Assembly: GCA_002238825.1 (NCBI GenBank)
Contig: MPNC01000002.1
Coordinates: forward strand, 1 to 51,179
Direction of reading: 5' to 3'
DNA from: SAR202 cluster bacterium bin87
GTDB lineage: Bacteria; Chloroflexota; Dehalococcoidia; Lucifugimonadales; UBA3495
DNA: 51,179 bases
Shown in pieces: positions 20,430 to 29,147 of this stretch; the stretch's first letter is position 1; every line of letters starts with the position of its first letter. Below the pieces are notes generated by a model. That model did not search any database and was not told where the DNA came from. It saw nothing but the letters and a program-made list of their open reading frames with translations. A program made the translations under genes and the position numbers.

Positions 20430-20430
20430 G

Positions 20431-21606
20431 CTACGCCCAGGTACCGCGCCGTTCCAGGGTGCGTTCGTCGAGTTCGATACCCCATCCGGGGCGGTCGGAC
20501 AGCGTGATCTTGCCGGCGACAATCTCGGGGCGGTCGGTAAAGAGCTCTTCCCAGATCGGGTCTCGATCCGCCGAGGGGAAGGTTTCGCAGATTTCGCCTA
20601 CTTCCAGGCCGGCCACCAGGTGACCGTGCACCTGCGGGTCGTGATGGGGAGCCAGCCGCACGTTGTCGGCAGCACACAGGCCGGCGATTCGCAAACACTC
20701 GGTAACGCCGCCGTTGCGGGTGCTGTCGTACTGCATCACGCGCACCCCGCCCCGTCGGATGAGATCCCGGGCATCCCAACGGGTCACCGCGTTTTCGCCG
20801 GACGCGATGGGGATGGTGGTCGACGCGGCAACTTTGCCCAACCCCTCGACCCGGTCGTACCAGTGGACGGGTTCCTCCAGCCAGCGAAGGTTGAGCGGTT
20901 CCAGCATGCGGGCGCCTCGAATTGCGGTGTCCACATCCCACCCTTCATTGACGTCCACCATTATGTCAATGCCGTCGCCTACAGAACTGCGAACCGCGCT
21001 GACCCGCTCGTAGTCCTCAGCCAGGCTGACGTGGCCGATCTTCAGCTTGATGGCTTCGTAGCCCATATCAACGTAGGATTCGCACTCCCGGACCAAATCG
21101 CGAGTTGACTTGCCCTCCTGGTAATACCCTCCGGTGACATAGCACGGCGCGGTGTTGGAATGACCACCAAGCAACTTGTACACGGGCATGTCGGCCGCTT
21201 TGCCCTTGATGTCCCAAAGCGCGATATCCACCGCCGCCAAAGCCGTCAGGATCTGCGGTCGTCCGAACCCGGAGGCAGCCCAGCCGATCTGATGGCACAG
21301 GCCGAACATGTCGTCCCACAGCCGTTCGTGGTCAACCGGGTCGCGGCCCAGGAGCATCGGTTTGAGCAGGTCGACCACCGCGCGCGAGGCGCCGTCCGCA
21401 TGAATGGCGCCGTCACTGTCCTGACGATAAATGCCGGCGAAACCCTGCCCCGCCCCGTGAGCCTCGCCGATACCGTAGTAACCGGCGTCAGTGTGGACGC
21501 GAACCAGGAGTTCGCTCACCCGTCCGATTGGCCGCAAGGCCGTCCAGTACTCGCGATCCGGCGCGGGCCAGACCAGCGCGATCGCCTCAACGTCGGTGAT
21601 TTTCAT
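20431..21606 (-). CDS. mandelate racemase/muconate lactonizing enzyme family (enolase superfamily) dehydratase or racemase
   Basis: 391 aa. N-terminal capping domain, then the beta/alpha barrel with the expected residues: KLK acid/base motif (Lys187, Lys189), metal ligands Asp218 (MVDVNEGW), Glu244 (WLEEPVHW) and Glu271 (ASGENAV), Asp294 and His321 (LAPHHDPQVHGHL). The Asp-His dyad and KxK are typical of the mandelate-racemase subgroup, which removes a proton alpha to a carboxylate; most members are sugar-acid dehydratases. Start overlaps the stop of the SolA-like gene by 4 nt (ATGA), and crcB starts immediately after. Substrate unknown. Confidence 0.9.
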   Translation of the reverse strand: MKITDVEAIALVWPAPDREYWTALRPIGRVSELLVRVHTDAGYYGIGEAHGAGQGFAGIYRQDSDGAIHADGASRAVVDLLKPMLLGRDPVDHERLWDDMFGLCHQIGWAASGFGRPQILTALAAVDIALWDIKGKAADMPVYKLLGGHSNTAPCYVTGGYYQEGKSTRDLVRECESYVDMGYEAIKLKIGHVSLAEDYERVSAVRSSVGDGIDIMVDVNEGWDVDTAIRGARMLEPLNLRWLEEPVHWYDRVEGLGKVAASTTIPIASGENAVTRWDARDLIRRGGVRVMQYDSTRNGGVTECLRIAGLCAADNVRLAPHHDPQVHGHLVAGLEVGEICETFPSADRDPIWEELFTDRPEIVAGKITLSDRPGWGIELDERTLERRGTWA

Positions 21607-22748
21607 GTGCCTTCCTTGCCGTCGAATCTGCCCAACCGGAAAAGCCCGATGTCGTGTTCGGTCTGGCCATGCTCCGCCAGGTCGGCCATGATTTCCCCCA
21701 CCACGCTGGAGAACTTGAAGCCGTGTCCGGAGAACCCGGCGGCGACCGAGACCTGCGGGTGCTCGGGCACCGTATCTATGATGAAATGCTCATCGGGCGT
21801 GTTGGTGAACATGCAGGTCTTCAGCGCGAGGGTCGGACCTGCCGCTTCCGGGAAATAACGTTCGGTGAACCCGCGCAGAGCGGCCTCGTCCCGGGCGTTG
21901 GGCTCGCGGTCCATGGTGTCCGGATCAACCTGCTCGCGGAAATGGTTGAACATGCCCAGCTTGAACCCCGGTATGCCGTAGGACGGAAAGCCGTAGAAAC
22001 GGCCCTCCTCGACCTCCATGCCGAAGCAGGGGAAATTTTCAGGCCGGAATAGCTCCGGGCGATAGGGCGCGAACCATCCCAGCACCTGCCGCTCCGGAAC
22101 GGCATGGGCGGCGACTTCGGGGGCCACCTTGCCGGCCCAGGCGCCGGCGGTTACCACCAGGCGACGGGCCGCGTAGGTGTCCTTGGCGGTAGTCACGACA
22201 ACACCACCGGCAGCCGTGGGTTCCCAGCTGAGCGCGGCTTCGCGGCCGTGCACTTCGGCGCCTATCTCCAGGGCCGCCGAGACGTGCCCCACGATGCACC
22301 GCTCCGAGAGCACGAACCCGCCCTGCTGCTCATAGAGCATTTCGGCTTCTTCGGGGAGTTGGTAACCAGGCCACTCCTGGTTCACCTCGGGGCCGCTGAG
22401 CATCCGGTACGGGAGATGATGCTGCGTCACCGTTTCCAGCGAACCTTCGAGCAACTGGCTCGCCCCGACGCCGCCGCGCACGCATCCGGTGGTGATTAGC
22501 AGCTTCTCGCCGGCGACGTTTTCCAACTGGTGCCAGAGTTCATACGCCCGGTAGAGCAGCGGCACATACGAAGGGTCCTCGTGGTAGGCCAGGCGTATCA
22601 TCCGGCTCACGCCGTGGGAGGAGCCCATCTCGTTGGGTATGTCGTACTGTTCCAGGCCCAGCACCCGCCAGCCGCGGCGGGCCAGGTGGTAGACGGCGGC
22701 GCTTCCCATGCCGCCCACGCCGATAACTATTGCATCGAATTCGCGCAT
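21603..22748 (-). CDS. SolA/monomeric sarcosine oxidase-like FAD enzyme
   Basis: 381 aa. N-terminal Rossmann motif IVIGVGGMGSAAVYHLARRG, the MGSSHGVSRMIR loop (41-52) typical of monomeric sarcosine and N-methyltryptophan oxidases, and Cys312 in LKTCMFTNTPDEHFI at the position that covalently binds FAD in that family. GFSGHGFKFSSVVG near the C-terminus completes the pattern. Oxidises an N-methyl or other secondary amino acid, giving peroxide. It lies in the catabolic operon between the SMP-30 lactonase and the enolase-family gene. Confidence 0.9.
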   Translation of the reverse strand: MREFDAIVIGVGGMGSAAVYHLARRGWRVLGLEQYDIPNEMGSSHGVSRMIRLAYHEDPSYVPLLYRAYELWHQLENVAGEKLLITTGCVRGGVGASQLLEGSLETVTQHHLPYRMLSGPEVNQEWPGYQLPEEAEMLYEQQGGFVLSERCIVGHVSAALEIGAEVHGREAALSWEPTAAGGVVVTTAKDTYAARRLVVTAGAWAGKVAPEVAAHAVPERQVLGWFAPYRPELFRPENFPCFGMEVEEGRFYGFPSYGIPGFKLGMFNHFREQVDPDTMDREPNARDEAALRGFTERYFPEAAGPTLALKTCMFTNTPDEHFIIDTVPEHPQVSVAAGFSGHGFKFSSVVGEIMADLAEHGQTEHDIGLFRLGRFDGKEGT

Positions 22749-22769
22749 TATTTTTCCTGCGTATTTTTT

Positions 22770-22839
22770 GGATTACCGCGTTTGCAAGAATGACGAAGTG
22801 AGTAGCGGGACCTACGCCCCGGGTAGCGAAACCTACGCT
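22770..22839. repeat. degenerate palindrome plus 17-bp direct repeat
   Basis: Between the SolA-like and SMP-30 genes. 22770-22795 resembles a decayed copy of the widespread GGATTCCCGCG...CGGGAATGACG palindrome. It is followed by GTAGCGGGACCTACGCC (22802-22818) and GTAGCGAAACCTACGCT (22823-22839), two near-identical direct repeats; the second runs into the SMP-30 stop codon. Confidence 0.4.
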
Positions 22840-23750
22840 CGCGGCAACGGGTTGCCCGGTGTGGTCATGCGCAGGCTGTACACCGAGGTGCGGGCCGTGA
22901 ATAGCATGGTGCGGAAATCGGGGCCACCGAAAGCGCAGTTCGCCGGAATCTCCGGGACCCGGATGATGCCCAGGTGCTCGCCGGCCGGCGAAAACACCCA
23001 AACGCCGCCGGAGCCGGTGCAATAAACCCGGCCCTCGGCGTCGACCTTCATGCCGTCCGGCACTCCGTCCTCGGCGGACGCCATGCTGCCGAAAACGCGG
23101 CTGTTGCTCAGCGAGCCGTCGGCCGCCACATCGTATGCCTGGATGAACTGGTTCTGCTTGACCTCGCCGTCCCAGTATTGGTCGGGCCGTTCCCCGAGTT
23201 TGCGGGTGTTGGACACGTACAGGACAGACTCGTCGGGCGAGAAAGCGATGCCGTTGGGGAAATCGATGTCGTGAGCCGACATTTCCACGGTGCCGTCCGG
23301 AGCAATTCGGTGAATGGTTCCGGGCCACTCGATTTCCTGCTCCTCTTCAGGGACGCGCCCGCTGGGGTTGGTGATGAAGATGCTGCCATCGCTGCGGCAC
23401 ACGATGTCGTTGGGCCGGTGGAATCGCTTACCGTCCCACCGGTCGGCCACCACGTTGATCGTGCCGTCGGGCTCCATCCGGGTGATGCGCCGATTGTCGC
23501 CCTCGCACATGAGCAGGCGGCCCTGCAGGTCCAGGGTCATGCCGTTGGTGCCTCCGCTGGGTTCGCGAATGATGTCGGGCGTGCCGCCGGCGGGGGACAT
23601 CCGGTGGATCACGGGCGGCTCGCGTCGCAAATCGACGAACAGCCAATAGCCGTCCGGGTGCCACAATGGGCCCTCGGTAAAGGCAAAATCGGAAGCCAGG
23701 TGCTGCGCTTCCTGGTTGGGTTCCACGATTCCTGGCAGGTATTCGGGCAT
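22833..23750 (-). CDS. SMP-30/gluconolactonase family protein
   Basis: 305 aa six-bladed beta-propeller. Metal ligands of the SMP-30 family are present: Glu26 (FTEGPLWH), Asn114 (HRPNDIV), Asn166 (DFPNGIAF) and Asp232 (GVPDGMKVD). Family members hydrolyse sugar lactones. GAGGAGG precedes the ATG by about 7 nt, a strong site. In the operon it follows the class IV aminotransferase by 37 nt. With a sugar-acid-type enolase-family enzyme downstream, lactone hydrolysis followed by acid dehydration is a sensible combination, though no substrate is shown. Confidence 0.92.
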   Translation of the reverse strand: MPEYLPGIVEPNQEAQHLASDFAFTEGPLWHPDGYWLFVDLRREPPVIHRMSPAGGTPDIIREPSGGTNGMTLDLQGRLLMCEGDNRRITRMEPDGTINVVADRWDGKRFHRPNDIVCRSDGSIFITNPSGRVPEEEQEIEWPGTIHRIAPDGTVEMSAHDIDFPNGIAFSPDESVLYVSNTRKLGERPDQYWDGEVKQNQFIQAYDVAADGSLSNSRVFGSMASAEDGVPDGMKVDAEGRVYCTGSGGVWVFSPAGEHLGIIRVPEIPANCAFGGPDFRTMLFTARTSVYSLRMTTPGNPLPRA

Positions 23751-23787
23751 GGTTCGCCTCCTCGGCGTGAGTGTGGGGTACGGGAGC

Positions 23788-24702
23788 CTACGACGGCAGG
23801 TGAGCCAGATATTGCTCGGCGAAGTCCATGCCGACGAGGTCGCTGAAAGCGGTCATGAGCCGTTCGGTGACGGGTCCGGGGACGTTGCCGTTCCCGACGG
23901 TTGCGCCGTTGACCGCCGACACCGGGCAGATGCACAGGCTGGTGGAGGTCAGGAACGCTTCATCGGCGGTGTAGGCGTCGTACAGATCAATGTCACATTC
24001 GGCGGTGGCAAGCCCCAACCCGTCGGCCAATTCCAGGGTCTGGTTGCGGGTGACGCCTTCCAGGACGTACTGCGACTTGGGGGTCATCACCGCGCCGTCC
24101 TTGACTAGGAAAACGTTGCTTCCCCGGCCCTCGGTGAGATTGCCAAATTCGTCCAGCAGGATGGCCCAGGCCTCCGAGTCCTCTCCCTGGACTTCCAGTT
24201 CGCCCATGATGAGGTTGAGGTAGTTGTGCGTCTTGGCGCGCGGACTGAGGAACCGGGGAGGTATGCGCGCCACGGACGGGGTGCTGATGCGCGCGCCGTC
24301 CCGATACAGGGGCGCGCGGGCGGCGAAGGGGATGGCATGGCTCTCGATGATGATGGTGGGCTGCGGGCCGCCCGAGCGGTTCGCGCCCTCCACGCCGCGG
24401 CTGATGCGCTGCATCACCCACATATCCTGACCCGGAGGCAGCAGGGGATGATTGTGCGCGACCACGGCCTCGGTGGCTTTCGTCATCTCGTCCTTGCTCA
24501 TGCCCACGTCGATGCGCAGGTACCGAAGGGAGTTGTAAAGACGATCGATATGGCGATCCAGCCGGAAGGTCTGGCCGCCGAAGGTGCGGGTAGCGTCAAA
24601 CACCGCGTCGCCGTACAGAAACCCGCGGTCGTAAATCGACAGCGCGACCTGACTGGCGGGGGTCATTTCACCGTTGAAATAGACGATCATTTCGTCTGCC
24701 AT
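23788..24702 (-). CDS. class IV PLP aminotransferase (branched-chain or D-amino acid type)
   Basis: 304 aa fold-type IV transaminase. FLYGDAVFDATRTFGG (28-43) is the family N-terminal block, Lys157 in RAKTHNYLN is the Schiff-base lysine and Glu191 in NLTEGRGSNVF binds the pyridine nitrogen. The family includes branched-chain, D-alanine and R-selective amine transaminases as well as aminodeoxychorismate lyase; the motif set does not separate these. ATG at 24702 is chosen as AAGGA lies 8 nt upstream; an ATG 9 nt earlier overlaps that site. Confidence 0.9.
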   Translation of the reverse strand: MADEMIVYFNGEMTPASQVALSIYDRGFLYGDAVFDATRTFGGQTFRLDRHIDRLYNSLRYLRIDVGMSKDEMTKATEAVVAHNHPLLPPGQDMWVMQRISRGVEGANRSGGPQPTIIIESHAIPFAARAPLYRDGARISTPSVARIPPRFLSPRAKTHNYLNLIMGELEVQGEDSEAWAILLDEFGNLTEGRGSNVFLVKDGAVMTPKSQYVLEGVTRNQTLELADGLGLATAECDIDLYDAYTADEAFLTSTSLCICPVSAVNGATVGNGNVPGPVTERLMTAFSDLVGMDFAEQYLAHLPS

Positions 24703-24744
24703 GTTTACCATCCTTTGGATTTATAAGGGTTTTCCCGACCGGGT

Positions 24745-25647
24745 TCACGCGTCCATGCGCTTGATCTGGAACTGGGCTTGCTCTTCCATGGGCAGCACGA
24801 TGGCCGCGCTATCCAGGTCGCCCAACCCTTGATCGACAGCCTCTGCCAGCAATTTGTACGCCAGGTCACCGGCGGCGATCGGCGTTCCCAGGTCGCGAGC
24901 CATCTCCTGGATGAGTCCCAGGTCCTTGAGGAACACCCGCAACTGGGTGCGAACTCCATCAAAATCCCGGTCCAGCATGGCCGGAGCGTTGCGCCCGAGG
25001 AGGAAACTCTGCCCCCACCCGGAATTGACCAGCTCGAAGACCAATGCCGGGTCTGCGCCCGACTTCGCGCCGAGCAACATCGCCTCGGCTGCGGCGACCA
25101 TATGAACGCCCACCAGCAACTGGTTCACCAGCTTGGCGGCCGTCCCGGAGCCCGTCGGGCCGACGTGGCGCACGACGGCGCCAATCACATCGAACAGCGG
25201 CTGGGCCGACTTGTAGGCTTCGGCCGGGCCGCCCACCATGATGGTCAGGGTGCCGTCGGTGGCGCGCTCGGTGCCGCCACTGATGGGGGCGTCGAGGAAC
25301 ATGGCGCCACGCTGTTCGGCGGCGGCGGCGCAGGCTTTCGAGGTGGATGCGCCCACGGTGCTGTGATCGACAATGATCTGCCCGGGGCGGGCGTTGGGCA
25401 GCGCGCCGTCGTCGCCAAGGAGCACGGCCTCGCAGGTCGCCACGTCAGGCAAGCAGGCCAGCACGATGTCGCAACTGGCCATCACCTCAAGGGTTGACGT
25501 CGCGGCCGTTGCCCCGGCGTCGGCGATCTGGCGGACTTTTTCCTGGCTCCGATTATGGACGGTGATGTCGTGGCCCGCGCGCAACAGGTTGTAGGCCATG
25601 GGTAACCCCATGCGGCCCAACCCGATGAAACCGATCTTTTCAGTCAA
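24745..25647 (-). CDS. 3-hydroxyisobutyrate dehydrogenase-family NAD(P)-dependent oxidoreductase
   Basis: 300 aa beta-hydroxyacid dehydrogenase. Rossmann motif GFIGLGRMGLPMAYNL (6-21), the substrate-binding DAPISGGTERA (119-129) and catalytic Lys172 in GTAAKLVNQLL are all in place. Oxidises a beta-hydroxyacid such as 3-hydroxyisobutyrate, tartronate semialdehyde (reverse) or similar. It appears to be the first gene of the minus-strand catabolic operon 25647-20055. A second member of the family lies at 40038 but is not a recent duplicate. Confidence 0.92.
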   Translation of the reverse strand: MTEKIGFIGLGRMGLPMAYNLLRAGHDITVHNRSQEKVRQIADAGATAATSTLEVMASCDIVLACLPDVATCEAVLLGDDGALPNARPGQIIVDHSTVGASTSKACAAAAEQRGAMFLDAPISGGTERATDGTLTIMVGGPAEAYKSAQPLFDVIGAVVRHVGPTGSGTAAKLVNQLLVGVHMVAAAEAMLLGAKSGADPALVFELVNSGWGQSFLLGRNAPAMLDRDFDGVRTQLRVFLKDLGLIQEMARDLGTPIAAGDLAYKLLAEAVDQGLGDLDSAAIVLPMEEQAQFQIKRMDA

Positions 25648-25754
25648 AATGCAAACTCCCGAGATCCGGAGCCATTACTTTCTGAGTGGCATAGGACAGC
25701 GAAGGATCTTCCCCAGATTATCGTAAGCGCCACCGCGCGCCCTCGGACCGAGGA

Positions 25755-26545
25755 TCAGATCAGCCCTTCCGCGATCGCAGCCGCCTCGACGAGATCCCAC
25801 CCGTCTTCGATGCCGGGCAGCAGTCGATCACAGGCCTCGGCTTTGAGCACCGCCCGGCCGACCTCGTCGCCATCGTCAACCGAAACCAACGCCGACGTCA
25901 CCTGGGCCGCCTCGGCCGGATCCACTTCGGGCCGGGCGGTGAAACAGCAATGGCTGTAGCCGGGGCTGCTCCAGAAAACCTTCAGTTCGTCGGTGTTGAT
26001 GCCATGCCGCTCGTTCAGGGTTTCGAACGCGCGCGCGCTGATGGCGCCCGCATCATACGAGCGGTTCAATACCTGCAGGGCCACGTCAACCTGATCGGAA
26101 CTATGCTGTTGTTCGCGTTGGTCATAAAAATCCGCGGCCGCCAGCGTGCGAGAAGGATGCATTCCCAGTTGCTTGAGGAAATAGACCGGCAGGAGGCCAG
26201 CTTCAACCGAGTCCGGGCGGCAAATGCGAAACGGGTTCCCGGCAGGTCCTCCACGGTGTCAATCGCGGAATCGGCGCGGGTGATGAACCGGGTGGTAAAC
26301 CCGATATCGACGTCGCGCAGAGCGAGCACCGGGGCGCCTTCCGGCATGGCGCGCCGCATCTTCACATGGGACAACGGACCGTTCCAAGCGAGGTTGATCT
26401 CGCCACGCGTGAAGGCGTCCACCATCTCGTCGTAGCCGGAATAAAGGACCCAATCGAACTCGACGCCATTGCGACGAAACACAGTCTCGAGCGCGCGGCA
26501 AAGGTCGAGGTGTGCCGGGGAACCTGTCGCACCCATTCGGATCAT
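25755..26545 (-). pseudogene. PhnD-like phosphate/phosphonate ABC substrate-binding protein, frameshifted
   Basis: Two frames together give one protein. The N-terminal part (26545 to about 26220) contains MIRMGATGSPAHLDLCRALE, YSGYDEMVDAFTRGEINLAW and SAIDTVEDLPGTRFAFAAR. The C-terminal part is read in another frame from about 26212: DSVEAGLLPVYFLKQLGMHP, then continues to the stop at 25755. Joined, the order matches PhnD-type periplasmic-binding proteins. The break is at a CCGGGCGG run (26212-26220) and needs one inserted base to mend, so it is either a real frameshift or a sequencing error. There is no signal peptide, and no ABC permease or ATPase gene adjoins. Confidence 0.7.
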
Positions 26546-26547
26546 CG

Positions 26548-26557
26548 GATCACCTCC
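26548..26557 (-). promoter_or_regulatory. unusually long Shine-Dalgarno match
   Basis: GGAGGTGATC on the minus strand ends 2 nt before the ATG at 26545. It is a 10-base complement to the anti-Shine-Dalgarno tail of 16S rRNA and fixes the start of the PhnD-like gene. Confidence 0.6.
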
Positions 26558-26706
26558 CGTGCTGAAGAGTTTCTACCGGATCGGACGCTGGGCTCAGTGC
26601 CGTTTTTCAGCCGCAGTCTATCACCAGGTCAAACCGCTGCCAATCGAAAAGGACTGTGCCTCTCGGGACGGTTTCTGAGTGGTGGCGGACGGCATGAGCC
26701 GCAGAA

Positions 26707-28245
26707 CTACGGGCCTACCGTCTTCGACCCTTCGGGGGTGCCGGGGCGCATCAGCAGGGCGGGGACGATAGAGATGACGGCGATAATTCCGGCGGCCCGG
26801 TAAAACGCGTGAAACAGGTCCAGGCTCGCCGTCTGCAAAAATCGCCGGTATTCAGCGAACTCCCGGGATCTGGCTTCGGCATCCAAACCGGGCATGGTCA
26901 GGGGAGAGGGCGTTTCGGTCAGTATCGCCAGCATCTGATTGATGCCCCACGCCGATAGGACGGCGATCCCAAGCGTCATGCCCAGCATGCGGGCGACAAC
27001 AATCATGGACGCGGCTACCGCCCGATAGTCCGCCCGCGCTGAGGCTATGGCTCCGTGCATCAGGGGCGCCACAACCAGGCCAAAGCCGGCGCCGGCCAGG
27101 ACCATATCAATCGTAAGACGGGGCTCGGCGATGTCGATCTGCCACCCGCTCAGACGCAACATGCCTGTGGCGATTAACCCCAACCCCACCACGGTGATCC
27201 GTCGCGCGTCGAACCGCCGCAAGAGCAACCCACCCACCACCGCGCCTACCGGGATAGTTGCGGTCATCCTGAGCAGCCACAGCGCGGCGGTGAACGGACC
27301 CACAGGACGATCCGGCACGTTCATCACCGTGTTGGCCATGATTACCGTGCTGGCCATGGCAACGACGAGGGATACGCCCACCAGCAATTGCACAGCGTTG
27401 GCCAGGATGAAAGCGCGAGACTGCAGCAGGATCGAGGAGAGGAGCGGCTGCGCGGTACGGAAATGGACCACAACCAGGGACGCCATGCACATTGAGCATC
27501 CTGCCAGAAGCCACCAGGGCATCCAGGAAGACAGCTCAAACAGGCCGTTGTGCGCCAAGGCCAGGCACAACAGAATCAGCGCGGCTGTAAGCAACACGGC
27601 GCCCATGTAGTCCATCCGGGCTCCCGGATTACGGCGTTCTGGAAGGAACACCAGGGCGGTCGCGATGGCGGCAGCCTGGGGAAGGTTGAGCCAGAATATG
27701 GCGCGCCATCCCCAGAGTTCTATCACTACTCCGCCGTACGCCGGGCCGAGCATGCTTCCAGCTTCGGCGGCGCCGGCCACGACGCCCAGGGCCAGGCCCC
27801 GTTGGGCTGGAGAAACCAGGGCGGCGGCGATAGCCAGGCTCACCGGCACCGCGCCGCCGCCCCCGATGGCCTGGATCACCCGGGCGGCGATGATCTGGTG
27901 CAGAGGCTCCACGTTGGCGTTCAACCACGCCCACTGCCCGGCCACGGCAACCAGGGTGGTTCCGATCACGAAAACTGCCAGCGACAGCAGGTAAATGCGC
28001 CGGTAACCGTGAACGTCAGCCAGCCTGCCGAGCAGCGGCATCGCCGCGGTGTAGCCCAACAGATAGGCGGTGACCACCCAGATCACCGATTCGAACCGCA
28101 GGATGGGGATCTTGAGATCGGCCATGATCGCGGGCAGCGCCGTGATCACCACGGTCTGGTCCAACGCGGTGACGAACGTACCCGCCGCGACGACTCCTAC
28201 CAATATCCACGGCGACAAGCGCCTCGACGCCAAGGCAGCAATCAT
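26707..28245 (-). CDS. MFS transporter of the DHA2 (EmrB/QacA) family
   Basis: 512 aa with about 14 hydrophobic segments. Motif C-like and family-defining ALDQTVVITALPAIMADL (27-44), then the cytoplasmic loop GRLADVHGYRRIYL. DHA2 members are proton-driven exporters of drugs and lipophilic cations in the cytoplasmic membrane. The C-terminal soluble loop before the last helix (MLAILTETPSPLTMPGLDAE) is typical. No regulator gene of the TetR or MarR type lies beside it. It ends 161 nt before the PhnD-like start codon. Confidence 0.92.
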   Translation of the reverse strand: MIAALASRRLSPWILVGVVAAGTFVTALDQTVVITALPAIMADLKIPILRFESVIWVVTAYLLGYTAAMPLLGRLADVHGYRRIYLLSLAVFVIGTTLVAVAGQWAWLNANVEPLHQIIAARVIQAIGGGGAVPVSLAIAAALVSPAQRGLALGVVAGAAEAGSMLGPAYGGVVIELWGWRAIFWLNLPQAAAIATALVFLPERRNPGARMDYMGAVLLTAALILLCLALAHNGLFELSSWMPWWLLAGCSMCMASLVVVHFRTAQPLLSSILLQSRAFILANAVQLLVGVSLVVAMASTVIMANTVMNVPDRPVGPFTAALWLLRMTATIPVGAVVGGLLLRRFDARRITVVGLGLIATGMLRLSGWQIDIAEPRLTIDMVLAGAGFGLVVAPLMHGAIASARADYRAVAASMIVVARMLGMTLGIAVLSAWGINQMLAILTETPSPLTMPGLDAEARSREFAEYRRFLQTASLDLFHAFYRAAGIIAVISIVPALLMRPGTPEGSKTVGP

Positions 28246-28272
28246 TGGGACAGCCGACCCGTTCCCCGGGCG

Positions 28273-29147
28273 CTAACCGCCGGACAGGTCGATGAACTGT
28301 TCCGGCGGTGAGATGTCGGCCCGCTCCCCAATGCCCGCAAGACGAATAGCGCGATGGGTATCGGGCGAGTCGAACTCACCGACCGCGCCGACGACGCTGA
28401 TCATTCGCGGCAACTTTTGCTCCGTGTCCGTCCAAACGTCTATCTGCAAGGATTGGCCCTCGGATGCTGAGATCGGGAGCCAATCCATGGAGGACGCGGG
28501 AGCGACACCGCTGATCCTGTAGGTCGAAACTTCGTCGACAGTCTCTTCGCCCGCCAGGACGGGATTTTGCACCGCTCCCACCAGATCCGCGACGATGTGC
28601 TGCAGCCGAGTCACCGAAAAGGGGGCTGTTTCCGCAGGTTGCTTGAGCCAGAGGCCCGATATTGGTTCGGTGGAAAAATATGCCTGCGGGGTGACCACGG
28701 CAAGCACCTGGATGTACGATCCGTCCTGGACGTCGGTCTCGGGTCCGCTCACCAGATAAGCATCAATGGAAACTGCTGCTCCGGCATCGGCATCCCATGC
28801 CCCGTCAATCTCAGTGATCTTGGCGCTGAAGGCGGGCAGGTACATGCTCCCAACCTGGTGCGTCACGTGGAACTGAGCCGACCGAATGGTTCGCAGGTTA
28901 TCGGCGGTTTCAGCCAGAAGCGCCGCAGCGTCGGGAACGGGTGTGGGCGTGGGTATATCCGCGGCGGGCGCCTCGGCCCCCCACCCCGCCACACTCCAGA
29001 CCGCCATCCCCAGAGAGGCGCCGCGGGGGGGGGAGGGGGGGGGGGGGGGGGTATCCCGGCGGCGGCCCCCCCCCCCCCCCCCCCCGCCATAGTCCAGACC
29101 GTCAAGACGAGAGCGACCGCAGCCAGGCCGACTCGAGCCGTTGTCAC
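28273..29147 (-). CDS. secreted LppX/LolA-fold protein, frame broken by an insertion
   Basis: The mature part (28273 to about 28970) reads IPTPTPVPDAAALLAETADN through QFIDLSGG and has the beta-rich pattern of LppX/LprG/LolA-type lipid-binding proteins (AQFHVTHQVGSM, WLKQPAETAPFSVTRLQ). Its signal peptide is in another frame: GTG at 29147 begins VTTARVGLAAVALVLTVWTM, and this GTG overlaps the stop of the upstream propeller gene (GTGA), a strong sign that it is the true start. Between them a 98-bp segment with G and C runs shifts the frame; removing exactly 98 bp restores VWTMAGWGAEAPAADIP. No lipobox cysteine is seen. Function would be carrying a lipid or apolar ligand outside the membrane. 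Confidence 0.7.
28984..29101. repeat. 98-bp direct-repeat insertion with poly-G and poly-C runs
   Basis: Direct repeats CCCCGCCACACTCCAGACCG (28984-29003) and CCCCGCCATAGTCCAGACCG (29082-29101) differ at 2 of 20 positions and are offset by 98 bp. Between them lie a 27-nt run of G with a single A (29025-29051) and a 20-nt run of C (29066-29085), which can fold back on each other. The insertion splits a secreted-protein gene. It may be real slippage/duplication or an assembly artefact. Confidence 0.8.
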
